From Copromyces sp. CBS 386.78 (taxonomy: Eukaryota; Ascomycota; Sordariomycetes; Sordariales; Sordariaceae), in NCBI GenBank assembly GCA_030685235.1, contig MU839085.1, positions 310,001 to 374,000 of the forward strand: DNA of 64,000 nucleotides. The letters run 5' to 3'. Positions within the stretch are counted from its first letter, which is position 1. Each line of letters opens with the position of its first letter. The notes below the pieces were generated by a model. It saw nothing but the letters and a program-made list of their open reading frames with translations. It made no database searches and had not been told where the DNA came from. The translations under genes and the position numbers were made by a program. Positions 48,300 to 60,422 of the stretch are shown here, piece after piece.

Positions 48300-50750
48300 A
48301 TTCGGATAGAAATTTCCTAATAACAATATAAAAATAATTATTATATATGTATTATGCTAATATTAATTTTTTTACCCAATTACTTTATTCTAAGTTATAG
48401 AAAATACGAAGATAAAATTCGAAATTTTAATTTTAACGTTCGATTTGGCCGTCTGTTTAGGAATATTATATAATATTAAAGTAGTATTAAATCTCTAAGA
48501 ATTCGTAATAAGTCTTCTAGAAAAGGTTTATAAAAAAATTGCCCTAATTAAAAATAATAGAATTAGGTAAATTAAATTATTAAAAAACGTATTATTAGAA
48601 AAAATAAGCGAATTATTTAGCGTTAATAGTTTTCTATATTAGAATATAGAAGGCGAACTTAGTAAACTAATTTATAATAATTAGGACGGCGTTATAAATC
48701 TAATTTAATATAAGGTTATACGACAGCGGTAATTTAATAATAAAATTATAGGAAATATTTTATTAAAGGACGGTAAGAATAGGTAAAAATATTAAAAGTT
48801 TATAAAGTTAATAATTTCGTAATTTCGCTTTTTAATAAATTAAGTATTAACGTATATACGTTTTAACATTAATAATAATAATCGGTTAGTAATAGAATTA
48901 ATTAATCCTTTTAAGGGTTTTCTATTATTTTAAATAGCTGGCGGTAGTATTATTATAGTAGGCGTATAAAAATTTTATACGTAAGCGTTCTAAAATATAA
49001 ATTTAATAATTATAATATAAGACTTTATCCTCCTTTATTTTTTAATTCTCTATTCTACACCCCTTCCCTAATTCTTTTTACATTTCTTCTAAAACGAATA
49101 AATCCTCTTTTTATACTTCTACTATTTATTAATTTAATAGCAATAATAATTTTTCTTCCCTTTTTACCTTTATAATAATAATATATACGCTTATTTATTT
49201 AATAACGGTACTATTCGTCCTCCTTCTCTTCGTAGTAGCGTTTTCGTCCGTAAATTTCACTCTTTTCTTCGGTATTTCTTCAAATTCGCTTTTATTAATA
49301 TATTTTCTATATTTCCTTCCTTTCTATTCCCAAATATTATTTTCCTATTTTAATCCCTATACTAATTCGTCTTCTCTATTATTTTCGTTCTATTTCCTCC
49401 ACTCTATTACTACCTTTTATATTTTTTTCCTAATTAATAATATTCTTTTAACATTTCTTTTTAATATAGAATTTTCTTTTATTATCCTACCTTTCGCTTT
49501 TCCTTTTTCGAATATTTTTAATAATAGATAGCCGTTTCCTAATATATTTACTATTTTATATAATTACGGTTTTTTTAATAATTTATCCGCCGGATTTAAT
49601 TTCTCTACTTAATATTTAATATTAAAATTATACGCCGTTAATTCTAACGTTTAATAATTTTACTTCGCACTAACCTTATTTTTACTCCAGAAATATTAAA
49701 AATTTAAATAATTTATAATTATTAAAAATAATTCGTCTATATATAATAAATATTACTTCTACGCTTTTAACGCTCCGATAATAATTAATAATTCTCTGTT
49801 TCTAACGTTATACCAAATTTCTTCCGGCGATTTCTTCTTCGAAAAGAATATAATAGAATATTATTAAATATTATATAATTACGTTAATACTACTTTAATT
49901 ACGAAATCTGACGCGTCTGTTTTTATTCGAATAAGTAATAATAGATTGAAATATTTTAATATAAGTATTTTTTAGAATAGCCGCTTTAATTCTTCGAACG
50001 CCGCCTTCGCCTTATTTAATAATTTAAATGGCTATTATTTATTTCCTTTTAATAATTCTATTAATAGCGTTATTACTTTAAAATACAACGTTATAAATTA
50101 TTGGTAAAAATTAATAAACTTTAAGAAAATTTAAATATTATAAACGTTCGTTAGGATTTCTTAATCCGCAATTGCTTTTACCCGCTTTAAATTTATTAAA
50201 ATACCCTCCGGCAATATAATATAATTTAAAAATAATACTTTCTAAATATAAAATTCGTACTTACTTAAATTAATATAGAGGTTACATTCGTATAATCGTT
50301 AAAAGACTTCTTTAATATATTTACAATAATCTCCTTCATTTTTATTATAAATTATAATATTATTAAAATAAATAATATAAATAATATTAATTAATTTTAC
50401 TAAAATATTATTAATATATATTTAAAACGTCGCTAGGGTATTAATTAACTTTATAAATATAATTAAAAATTTGTAATACTTATACTTCGTATAAAACGCT
50501 ATTTTCTCTTTATTTCCTTATTTAATATAAATATAATAGTAAGCGTCTTTTAAATTTAAATTAATAAAGATCCTTACTAATACCAACCGGTCTAAAATTT
50601 CCCCAATTAATAGTAATATTATACAATTTTTCTTCGTAACTTTATTAAACATTTAATAATTAATATATAATTTTAATTTACTTCCTTTTTTAAAAATAAA
50701 AATAATAAAAGCCCTTACCGGATTAATAGAAGGCCGAATCTATCCTTTAT
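48300..50750 (-). pseudogene. RIP-degraded pol (RT, RNase H, integrase) of element B
   Basis: Reverse transcriptase at about 50.3-50.7 kb (LNLKDAYYYIYIK, then a YFNNIIIYNKN active-site remnant). RNase H and adjoining sequence at about 49.7-50.1 kb (KAAFEELKRLF, KTDASDF, FFSKKKSPEE). Integrase at about 48.4-48.7 kb (remnant of the H-P-Q-T-x-G-Q-T-E region read as KQTAKSNVK). Stop codons are everywhere. Confidence 0.82.
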
Positions 50751-51499
50751 ATAATACTTCCGCTAACTATTCCGAAAATACTTTTAACTCTTTAATATTA
50801 AATATATAAATCGATCCTTAAAGCGCAAATATCCTTTCTTCTAAATTAATATAGTATTTAAAGCGGTTATATTATAATAAAAGGGCGGTCGATACTTCGA
50901 ATACTTATTAAAATTCCTTATATTTAAACGGAATTATTAGTTCGGCGGTAATAAATATTATATCCTTTTCTAATTCGGGTAATACCGGAAGTATTAATTC
51001 TAATAAAAACTTTAACGGGGGATAAATTCCGTTTAATATAATATAAAAAATTTTAAAAAGTATATTAAGGGATATAATAGTAAATATATTAGGATAAATA
51101 CTAAATAGATTCGGGTTAATAAATAAAGTAGAAAACTCTATTTAAATTAATATAAGTACTTCGAACGGAATATTAGTAAATAACGGGGGATTAAAGTTCT
51201 AAAAGGCCTATAATACTTCTTTTAAATTTAATATTAAGATAAAATCCTAACGTAGCTTATAAAAGTAAATTACAACTTTATAAACTTCCTTTATTAATTC
51301 CTAATTTACGTTTAAATCGTTAATTTTAATATAGAAATAGAATTTCCTTCGGGACTAATTAATTTTAGAATTATATTTATAAAATTAGGGGTAGCCGAAA
51401 ATAATATTAATATTAAAGGAATTAATAATAATAAATATAATCCTATATTTCCGCTAAATGCTATAAGAATTATGTAATTTAGTAAAATAAATAATTAAA

Positions 51500-53250
51500 C
51501 TTTATATAAGGACGGGTTAAAAAAAGAAATTAATAAAATGATAATTTATAAATTTAATTTTAATATTTATTAAGAATAAATATTTCTTAATAAAATTTAA
51601 TTCTACGTTAGAATTTATTAATTTATATATTTTCTACTAATCCTTATAAATCCTTATTAATAATTTTATATTTAAATTTAATTATAATATACCCGCGCTT
51701 TCTTAAGTTAATACTATTTTTATTAATATAATTAATTTAACGTTCGTACTTTAAGCCGGCGCTCCGGAAGCTTAAGAATAATTATACGCTATATATTTAA
51801 TTTAACCGTAATTAAAATAAGCTTTTTTAGTATAAGTAAATATAATATAATTAATATTACTGTATTTATAGTAAGTACTACGTAGCTTTATTTAAATATA
51901 ATAGTTATAAATATAATTTTATTAATTATAATAATTATAAGTAATATTAAGGTTTATTATAAAGGGATGAAGGGGACGACGGGCGGTAGGCTAATTAGTA
52001 GAAATAGAATTAGAAATAAGAATAGAAATAGAAAATAAAATATTAATAAAAAAAGAAAACGATAATAATTAATTAGAAAAAGATATTTAAAATTGGTAAT
52101 ATTATACGAATAGTTTAAAATTAATTTCGAAGCCTTTTAATTACTCTATATACGTTACCGCCTAATTTAGAATATTAATACCCGTTATTACTAAAATACC
52201 CTTTTATAATTAAAAATGAAGGCGGTTAGCCTAAATAATAACGTATAGGTATTTTTACTATTTATAAAGTAAATAAAATTCTTTAGCGTAATATTAATTA
52301 TAAAAGTCGTAAATAAATTTTATAAGGCTTTAATATATTTATTTAAAATTAATAAGGGCGCTATATTTAATATTTTACGTACTAATATTAAATTCCCTCT
52401 TTAAGAAATCTTAAAGCTCTAACTACGTAAATTCGTTATAAATAGGGTTATAATTTAATTATTCTTTAAAGCCGGCGATATAATAAATTTAAATATTTTT
52501 AAGATCACTTTCGACGTAATTAATAATATAATTAATAGAGGTATTAGGGAAATCTTTATAATAATTATTAATATTATAAATATAATTATAAAATTAAATA
52601 TAATTTTCGCCTATAAATTTAATAGTATTATATTTAGGACGGTAATTGGAAGAAAATAATTAAAAAGTTTAAATAGGTTGGGAAGATATAAGGGATTTAA
52701 AAATAATAACCGGCGGGGCAATAATAGGAGGCGGAAATATAATAGAGAAGCGAATTTAATTATAGAAGAAATAATCTTTATAGCGGAAGCCGAAAAGAAC
52801 GGAAGGGTAATTACTATATTAATCGCTTTTTAATAAATTAATAAAAATATATTAATTTTATATTAATATATATAATGGGAGGTAGGAGAATAGGAATTAA
52901 ATAGCGTTAACGTAAATTTTAAAAAGTTTACGCTTATATTTAAAAATATTAATTTCAAAATAATTAAAATAATTATAAATTTCTTTAAAAGAATAAGACT
53001 AATTATTATTACTATTAATATTATTTACTTTTTTAATAGTAGGCTGGCGATAAGGGGGGGATATAGTTAGAATAATAATATTAGAATTTTAAGAAGGGGT
53101 AATTCTAAGTAGCGAAGAAAGTAAAAGGGTATTAGCGGCTAGTGGTGTAATAATATAATTTTATATTATAAAAGAAATATAAGAACGAACGTACGAATTT
53201 CGGCGGGTAATTTAAAAAATAGAATAATTGCTATATATTTATATTTTATT
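51500..53250 (-). pseudogene. Presumed gag region of element B
   Basis: Lies between the 5' LTR and pol on the minus strand. Strongly AT-biased, with no recognisable knuckle. The call is mainly positional. Confidence 0.4.
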
Positions 53251-53289
53251 GGTATTAATTTAATTTTTATAGGGGTTAAAGTTTTATTG

Positions 53290-53587
53290 TATTAAAATAG
53301 TAGAAGTAAATAGGTTGAAGTAATTATAAATAGGATAAGTACGTAGGGAAATTAAGTTAGAAAGGAGAGTAAGAAATAAATTGAAGCTTAATTTCTTTAT
53401 TCCGGAATTAACGGAAGTAGTTATTTATAATATTATTCCTTTAATCCTATAATAATTAAAGTTGGAATAGTATTATTATTGTCCAACGCTACGATACGGC
53501 GTTAATTAGAATAATTCGCTACCTTCTAATATTTTACCTCGAGCCTCTATAAGGCTAGCTAATTAATAAGTCCTTAGCGATTTAATA
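53290..53587 (-). repeat. 5' LTR of element B
   Basis: 298 bp, aligned to 37833-38130 without gaps by eye. Followed by AGAAG at 53588-53592. Confidence 0.9.
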
Positions 53588-53592
53588 AGAAG

Positions 53593-54950
53593 GATATTTT
53601 TATATTATATAAATATAAAGTTCTCCTTTCTTTATAGCGAAGTTTTAATAAATTATATTATATTATATAGTTTACCGAATACGGTTCTCTTTCTTTAACG
53701 ACGTAAAGTAGGTTCGTTACCCCCCTTATCTTCCTCTTCGTTACTACTATTAAAACCCCCCTCCTCCTCCTATTCTTCTTTACTTTTATTATTATTATTA
53801 TTATTAAAAATATTTTAATAATTTCCCTTTAAAAATACCTTCGCTATTAAATTAAAAATATAATTTAAGTAACGAATTTAACGATTTTTTATTTTATAAT
53901 TACGTATCCCCGCCTTCGCTATTACGTATTTAATCGCCCGGTTATTCGAAATTGCGTTATTATATTAGAAATAATTAAATTTCTTTTAAAAATTATATTC
54001 GTTAATTATTTAATAAAATACTTCGCTTATATTTTCGCTACTATAATTACTTTTAATATAGGGTATTACGAATAATTTCGTATAGGGGTTACTATTAATA
54101 TTAGCGAAATAATTAATAACGGCTATTATTATATAGCCGTTAAAAGATGTTTAAAAATCGAAGGAGAAATATACTTTATATAGGGTTTTAATAAGTATTA
54201 TTATTAATTTCTTTTTATTAATACGAAATTTATCCTCTATCTAACGTTTAATTATCGAATTACCTATTAAAATAATTTCTAATACAATAGGGTTAAATAA
54301 TTAATAGAAATTGCGAAAATTATTATTCTTAATAATAATATAGTTAGCGTTCGAAGTAATAATGAAGTTTAATAGCGCTTTCTTAATACTATCGCTATAA
54401 ACTTTTAAAATAGAGTTTTGAAATTTTATATACTAAAAGGTATTATAAATAGTCTTACGCTTCTTATTAGATATTTCTTTCTTAGGGTTGTATTTTCGAT
54501 AAATATTCTCAAAATAATTTGAAACGCTATTTATTAAAATTATTTTATATATAATATTATAATAATTATATAATGAATAGGTTTCGTCCTTTTTAATAAT
54601 ATTACGCTAATTATTATAATTTAATCGATTTAGAGCTGTATTATAATAATATACTTATAATTATTTATTTTATAAATATAATAATTACGAATTTAATACG
54701 TACCGCTATCCTTTAATAATAATATAAGGTTATTCGTACGCGGGGCCTTTTAACGTTTTTAAATCTATTGCTTTTATTTCTACAATTTATTTCTATAATT
54801 GCCGTAGCGGTTTAAAAATTAAATATAATTATAAATTAGGTTGTAACGAATTTATTGACGGCGGCGAAGGTTCGCTAGCGATAAGGTTTAATTATATTAG
54901 GCTAGTTTAATTAGTAGGGATCGATATTATAATAGGGGTTTCTATAAGTA
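53593..54950 (-). pseudogene. N-terminal/core half of hAT transposase (RIP-degraded)
   Basis: Minus-strand conceptual translation near 54.13-54.19 kb gives VYFSFDF followed by TSFNGYIIIAVINYF. This corresponds to the hAT block that normally reads F-S-x-D-x-W-T-S-x-N. Further on come GYFxxxNNAxSN-type and AIKYVIAKAGIRNY (53.9-54.0 kb). The frame is cut by element B at 53587. Confidence 0.8.
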
Positions 54951-55319
54951 CCGCTATTAGTATTTATATTGTAATAAATAAGATTAATAGCGATTAACGA
55001 CTAGATATAATAAATATCGAGAGAAATAGGGGGGGGCTTTAAAACCCTTAAATAATATTATTAAAATTAATCACGAGTTAATACGAATACGTACTAACCC
55101 GAGGTACGAACGTACGGCTCTATATATAGGTAGAAAGTTGATATTTGTATTGAAATTACCAGATTCTACAATGCAACCGCATGTCGATAAGTAATAACCT
55201 GCTTATATAACGAAATAATATTTTTAAGATAAAATGGGATTACAATTGAATTACAATTGACGATTTTTACCCCCATTTGAATTGAGCCGCCAGAGCTCGA
55301 TTTGAACTGTTTTATTTGT

Positions 55320-55340
55320 CTTGAATTATAGGGACCGCTG
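55320..55340 (-). repeat. Right terminal inverted repeat of the hAT element
   Basis: Inverse of 36339-36359 with one transition. Confidence 0.85.
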
Positions 55341-55348
55341 CTCGTACA
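55341..55348. repeat. Right 8-bp target duplication of the hAT element
   Basis: CTCGTACA, following the right inverted repeat directly. Confidence 0.8.
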
Positions 55349-57418
55349 TACCGGGGAGGGCCCCGGCATTGTGGCTTCCATTCTTACGCCCGTACGCCCG
55401 TAGAGCAGAGCATCCAAGAAAATACGCCAACTTGTTCCGGACGCTTCGTTCTGTCTTCTATCCCTCTTCTCCTATACCCCAGTTTTGGTTTTCGCGCGGA
55501 TTCCTTCCAGCTCGATTTCTCAACCTGTTCCCCGGTTCCATCCATCACCGATTCACATTTGACTACCTCAACGGATGTCTCGAACTTGGGTGTTCGTTGG
55601 CAACACCTCCCTACCTTGATGCGAACCATGATATGTTGATGGGCGATTAAAGGGTAGTGCAGTGCAGTGCAGTGCAGTGTTCACATACAACATGGCGCGC
55701 TGAAGGTCCAAGTACGATCGTCTGCTGGTCTTGTATGCGAACTGGCCAAGTATACCTAAGGTAAGTAGCTTTGCCCTTTGGTCGATAAGTAACCTCGGGG
55801 AAACACAGAAAGGTGAACTACACAACTTGAAGAAAACGATGTGAAACGTTCCCCCAATCTCCATCCAAGGCCAAGTTCTCCGTCCTCCTCTCTTGCAACG
55901 GAACTTCCATTGCAAGTGCGCAACGAGAGACAGAACCTCGGCACCTGGATAGTCCGGGTGAACAGAGCGAGCATAACACTTATAAGGGAGATCTGTGACG
56001 CTTGCCACTGCACAAATCTTAGGTGGCCTGCCCTGACCTGTGAACATGAAGCTGTCTGTCATGACCACTTCATGGACTGGAAGCAACGCTACTTGATATT
56101 TTCCAGCCGAAAATTCTCACAGGGGAACCATTCGTTCATTGTGCCAGCTGCTTCAGATTATCAGATAGAATTAAAAGAACGAAATGAAATCTTTCCTCCT
56201 CTCGCCGTCAGCCAGCTTTCAGCCTTTGACCAACTGCCACTGGGGGCGCGGCGGCTCGATCCGCAAGCAACCGAACGCTTGTTTCGGCTGCCCGGCCAGC
56301 CAGCGGGCACATGCATACATGTATCCATGCCTTCTTGCCAGTTGCCACAGATTGACTGACCAAGACGAAATGGTCAGTCACATTCTGGGGACATCCATGC
56401 CCCCTTTTGCGAATTTGCAAACTGCGTGCGTGGTTGCAATGCTGGCCGTAATCATACCTTACTAAGGTACCTTATGTTTTTCTTTCAATTTTCCCCTTTC
56501 ACTTTTCCCGTTCCCGCTTTCGCTCTCGCTTTTCGCTTGCGCTTTTCGCTTGCCAGTAGACCAGACTCCAGATGCCGATGGTGTTTTACTTTGTCGAAAG
56601 GTGACTGGCGGGTATAATGCTGATGCACTGCACGCACAGCGAGGTGCATGCATTATGTGCATACCGACCGACCGACTGCAATGCAATATGCAAGTGATTA
56701 ATTAATATGAAGATGAAGGGCCTGAATGAAGTCTCGATGGCGCTGCGTGGTAAATTGCTGGATATTGCCCTTTCAAGCCTCCTTGCCCGAATTCGGGTTG
56801 AGTGTGTTGGACCCTGAAGTTTTGGGTATGTCATTCTCGGCGACGCCTCATACTTCAACAGAATCAACACGTCTGTTTACAGGTATGGAGATGTCATGGT
56901 GGCTGCCGAACTTGCCCATGAAACGAAGAGATAGTGATCACTGACCATGGGTTTCCGGGTTTGAGAATTGAGGGTTCGAAATTACGTAGGTAGTGTCGCC
57001 GATTCACGGCCATGGCGGCGGCGGCGGCGTTTGAATGAGACGGATGGGCTTGCCGGTAGTTTGTTGCAACTGTTGGCTTGAGCCCACTGCAGTCATTCCT
57101 CTGTGCCTCTGTGTCCCTCCCTTCCGTTACGAACAACGAACGCTGAGCCGCAATACCACGTCCGAATCTACCGTGACGTTGTTTCTTGGGGGTGACGAGC
57201 ACAAAGTTTGAAACTTCAGCCCTCGCGGCTCGGCCAAGCAGAATGTTCCTCGACCCATCACGAGATAACACAAGAACGATAAACATCGGGTTCTTCTTCA
57301 TCAAAATACCCCTTTGCAGAAAATGTTTGGACAAGAGAGTAATTACCCCTTACCTTACCCCTTGAGTGTTACTGTACTCTTTCCAAACAGGTCCTGATGG
57401 ATACCCTACTGCACTCTT

Positions 57419-57525
57419 GTCGGACAGTACACAAGTGTACAACTCGGAAGGCGACAATTTTAGGTTGTGTTTTCAAGAACACTGCTTTCGGACACTTTAA
57501 ATTCCGTCCGATCGCTTTTTGCGCC
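57419..57525. repeat. Gap-flanking duplicate, copy 1
   Basis: Begins GTCGGACAGTACACAAGTGT and runs into a G/C homopolymer-like stretch before the Ns. Confidence 0.8.
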
Positions 57526-57600
57526 CCCGCCCCGGCCCCGCCCGCGGGGGGGGGGGCGGGGGGGGGGGGGGGGGCGCGGGCCCGCCCCCGGGCCCGGGCG

Positions 57601-57610
57601 NNNNNNNNNN
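57601..57610. other. Assembly gap (10 N)
   Basis: Ten undetermined bases directly after about 75 bases of nearly pure G/C runs. Confidence 0.99.
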
Positions 57611-57715
57611 GTCGGTCATTACACAAGTGTAAAACTCGGTTGGCGAAAATTTTTTGTTGTTTTTTCAATAACAATTGTTTCGGACACTTTAAATTGCGTC
57701 CGTTCGCTTTTTGCC
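57611..57715. repeat. Gap-flanking duplicate, copy 2
   Basis: GTCGGTCATTACACAAGTGT..., the same sequence as copy 1 with scattered differences, ending in a poly-C run. It is probably a low-quality reading of the same locus. Confidence 0.8.
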
Positions 57716-60422
57716 CCCCCCCCCCCCCCCCCCCCAGAGGGCAGAGGCCCGTTCCGGTTGGACCACGACAGAAACAACTGGAGACTGGACTGCGTTGTGC
57801 CGTGTCCCAAGACCTGGGCCTCGGGAATGGTATTGTAGGTCTCTCTTTTTCTTTTATGAATCCCTGGTCATCGAGGCGGCAACACGGAGAGACGGAAAGG
57901 ACGGTGGAGAATTGGGAGGCCGGGGAGGGCGGGGAGACGGGCAGAACGGGGAGGCGGATTGCGGAGAGAATGAAAGTGGATAACGGGCAAATAAGACGGG
58001 CCTTTTTCATCATGGCTGATGCTGGCTTGGGTATCCCGTCTGCTGCTATTTCCGTACACCATATGAAGACCATGGTAGAGTACAAGTAGGAGACGCGGAC
58101 GGCTTCCAACTTGGTGTCAAGTTTTAAGCTTCTTATCACTTTTGTCTCTGAGACTCCGAATATCCGGTTGGACCCCCAGTCCCTTATGCCCAATAATGGG
58201 AAGGATAACATCTAGAGCATTGCTCCCGTTGAAGAAAATAGTGATGGGATCCAGAACCTCATCGAGTTCAACGGGGAGAAAGGTGGCAATGCAAGGCACA
58301 TGAACAAAACCTGAGACCGGCATCGGGAGACCACTCAACTCGTTTCCATCAATGTTGTCCCTTGAAAGGAAGGCCTCGAAATATGGCCTAGATTTGAAAC
58401 AAGCAGGATGATGGTGATAACCTGGCAGTCTGTATTTGGTCGAATGCATGGGTTTGGATATATTGCCATCCTGATTGAGGGGTTCGCGGGGGCAGGGACC
58501 CTGAGGGAGGGAGTTCTGGCTATTGATGCGGTAGAGGAAACACAGCAGAAAGCAGACTTGATTTCATTGTTGCTGAAGATGGAGATGAGGAAATGCAGCA
58601 ATCACTGTTTGGGCGGATGCTTGACAGGGTGCATCACTCCCCGCACTAACAGACAGCATTGAACAAAAGCAGCTAAAACAGGGGCCCATCTGTTAGTACA
58701 CGCGATCCATGTCTCCTTCCCGTTCTCTTCTCCACACAAGCCCAGAAATGATCGGCCGCCAGTGGTCGGGTGGCATGCCACTTGCTTGCGGCGCTAAACC
58801 CGATTGAGACGCCACTGTGACCCCCATTGAGGAAGAGAAGGAGCGCCTCACGACGCCTCCAACACGGTCCAGGAACCGATTCAACGGCGGAAGGCACGGG
58901 AAGGCACAAAATTCAATCGATGTCTGATGAGCAAGTTAAATCTCTTTCAAACGCTTTGACCAACAAGAACCGTGACAGCCACCACCCACAAGAAAAGTTC
59001 CATCAGCCCAAAGACGCCACGCATCCGCGGATCTGACTTTTTACTCCCCTGCCTCCCGCTCCCGTTCCTGACCAATTCCGACAACGACAACGACAACGGC
59101 AAAGGAGAAGACGCCCTGGACTTTGACGGTCCAAAATCTACTGGCCATGGCGTATTTTTGTCCTCCGTCGTTTGACCTCAATCTGCAGGCCATCGCGGCC
59201 GGGCAGCGGCTACATGCTCGTCCTTTTACTCCCTTACCAGGAACCAGGAACTACCGTTGAACATGGTACAATTTCCATCAGTCTGCTGTCAACAACTGCC
59301 ATACGAGTGTCAACACAAGGATTCAAGGAAACATGTTGACGTGTCGCTCCTTTGCATCACCACCCACTGCAAGCAAGCATGGATGGACATGGTATGGTCA
59401 TGGACATGGGAATTGGATTGACGGGACTGGAACGGCATGGCTCGCTGTGACTTGGACAGACGACGACGACGGCAACACGGACCACGGGCCACGGGTACCT
59501 CCTGTTGTCCCGCCCTTCTTCCATTCTATTCGGAACTTTGTGAGGCTCCTTCGTCCTCGTCAAGGTTCCCGTACCTGCCCAGTCATGAGAACCCTCAAAG
59601 GATTCCATTCAGAGCAAGGAAGAACGGCCTGAGTATCAAGTGGGTGGACAAACTCGCTCCCATCACACCTTCACCCTTCGGTCACCATGGCCTAGTATTC
59701 GTTCGATCGCAAAGGGGGATGGGCTCTCGTGGATCCTGCCGTGCGACTATCACGGCGAGGATTATCTCGTCTACTCGTCTACCCTTTCCCTTCTTTCCAT
59801 CAACCACAGGGATCCCTTCCTTCTTTCCCTCTTCACACTCCTCCCATCGCCGTCAAGCTTCACCTGCTTGTTGGATTCTCACTGTCTGGCACGACGTCAC
59901 TACACCCTAGCATACTCTCTTCGTCCAAACCATTCACACAGCCCCCTGCAAACCCGGACCATACCCACGGGAAACTCTTCGCGGGAAAGCAAGAGATCCA
60001 TAACCAAGGGATACTTACCAAACACCATCCCTCCAAATAAAAGTGGCTTTCTTGACCGCCGCCGCCGAACCACATGGCGTGGGGGAGGACAAACGATAAA
60101 CCCGTCCCCTATTATCTATCCCCATGTACTCCACGCCTCTTGTCCATGGGAGAACCCTACTACTGCTGTTCCAGGCCTGCTTCTTCTTGCAGCAGTCGTC
60201 GTTGTCCTAGACACCACGAGCTTGTCTGCAAATGTGTCAAGAGCGAACCGAACCCAAAGCCCGGCTCTTTATCAAGTCCAACGCCCGCCTGCCACTTCCA
60301 TCCATCTCCTTTTTTCGCCTCATGTGTCTCACCACCTGACATATGTATGCTCAGGTTGACTTTCCCTAAAAAGTGTATTATAACTTCTCACAACGACTAC
60401 GACTCCACACCCAGGGTCCAAC

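Larger units (their letters stand above)
37833..53587 (-). mobile_element. Ty3/gypsy LTR retrotransposon B, split by element A
   Basis: 298-bp LTRs at 37833-38130 and 53290-53587 align end to end, differing essentially by transitions, with AAAAG/AGAAG target duplications. Excluding element A and one copy of its duplication, B is 8424 bp (37833-39102 plus 46434-53587). Its genes read on the minus strand, gag side near 53 kb and integrase near 48.5 kb, so the right LTR is 5'. The order gag, reverse transcriptase, RNase H, integrase marks Ty3/gypsy (Metaviridae). It was inserted into the hAT transposase. All frames are destroyed by RIP. Confidence 0.9.
36339..55340 (-). mobile_element. RIP-inactivated hAT-family DNA transposon carrying nested insertions
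   Basis: Ends are inverted repeats: CAGCGGTCCCCATAATTCAA at 36339 and the reverse complement of the right end, CAGCGGTCCCTATAATTCAA. They are flanked by an 8-bp duplication (CTCGTATA left, CTCGTACA right, one C/T difference). Terminal CAG and 8-bp duplications are typical of hAT elements. A subterminal motif (TCAATTCAA...ATGGG) occurs inside both ends. Removing element B and one copy of its target duplication leaves about 3242 bp, a normal hAT size. Conceptual translation of the minus strand shows a hAT transposase full of stops (see the two halves). Almost every CpA/TpG inside is mutated, so it cannot move itself. Confidence 0.88.
55349..60422. other. Intergenic region with an assembly gap
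   Basis: Normal base composition resumes at once outside the transposon. A GTGCA tandem lies near 55655-55680 and CCTA palindromes near 55753-55768 and 56456-56472. The gap and duplicated sequence at 57.4-57.7 kb are listed separately. Two coding-like stretches without a recognisable family occur at 58117-58350 (minus, e.g. SGLPMPVSGFVHVPCIATFL) and 58440-58600 (plus, e.g. GTLREGVLAIDAVEETQQKA). The last few hundred bases are the promoter and leader of the LrgB-like gene. Confidence 0.5.

Noticed and set aside
36400..55100. Centromere or mitochondrial insertion as explanation for the AT-rich block
   Set aside because: The block is bounded by transposon ends with target duplications and is fully explained by three elements. 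Conceptual translation shows transposase and gypsy pol, not mitochondrial genes.
56894..57334. 146-codon minus-strand frame
   Set aside because: Poly-Ala from a GGC microsatellite and no family resemblance; no leader or intron structure supports it.
57397..58211. Long frames crossing the N gap on both strands
   Set aside because: They translate homopolymers and undetermined bases, so their peptides are meaningless.
59640..60359. 239-codon plus-strand open frame before the LrgB-like gene
   Set aside because: Overlaps other open frames and the likely promoter of the LrgB-like gene. Composition is low-complexity Ser/Pro/His, with no domain.
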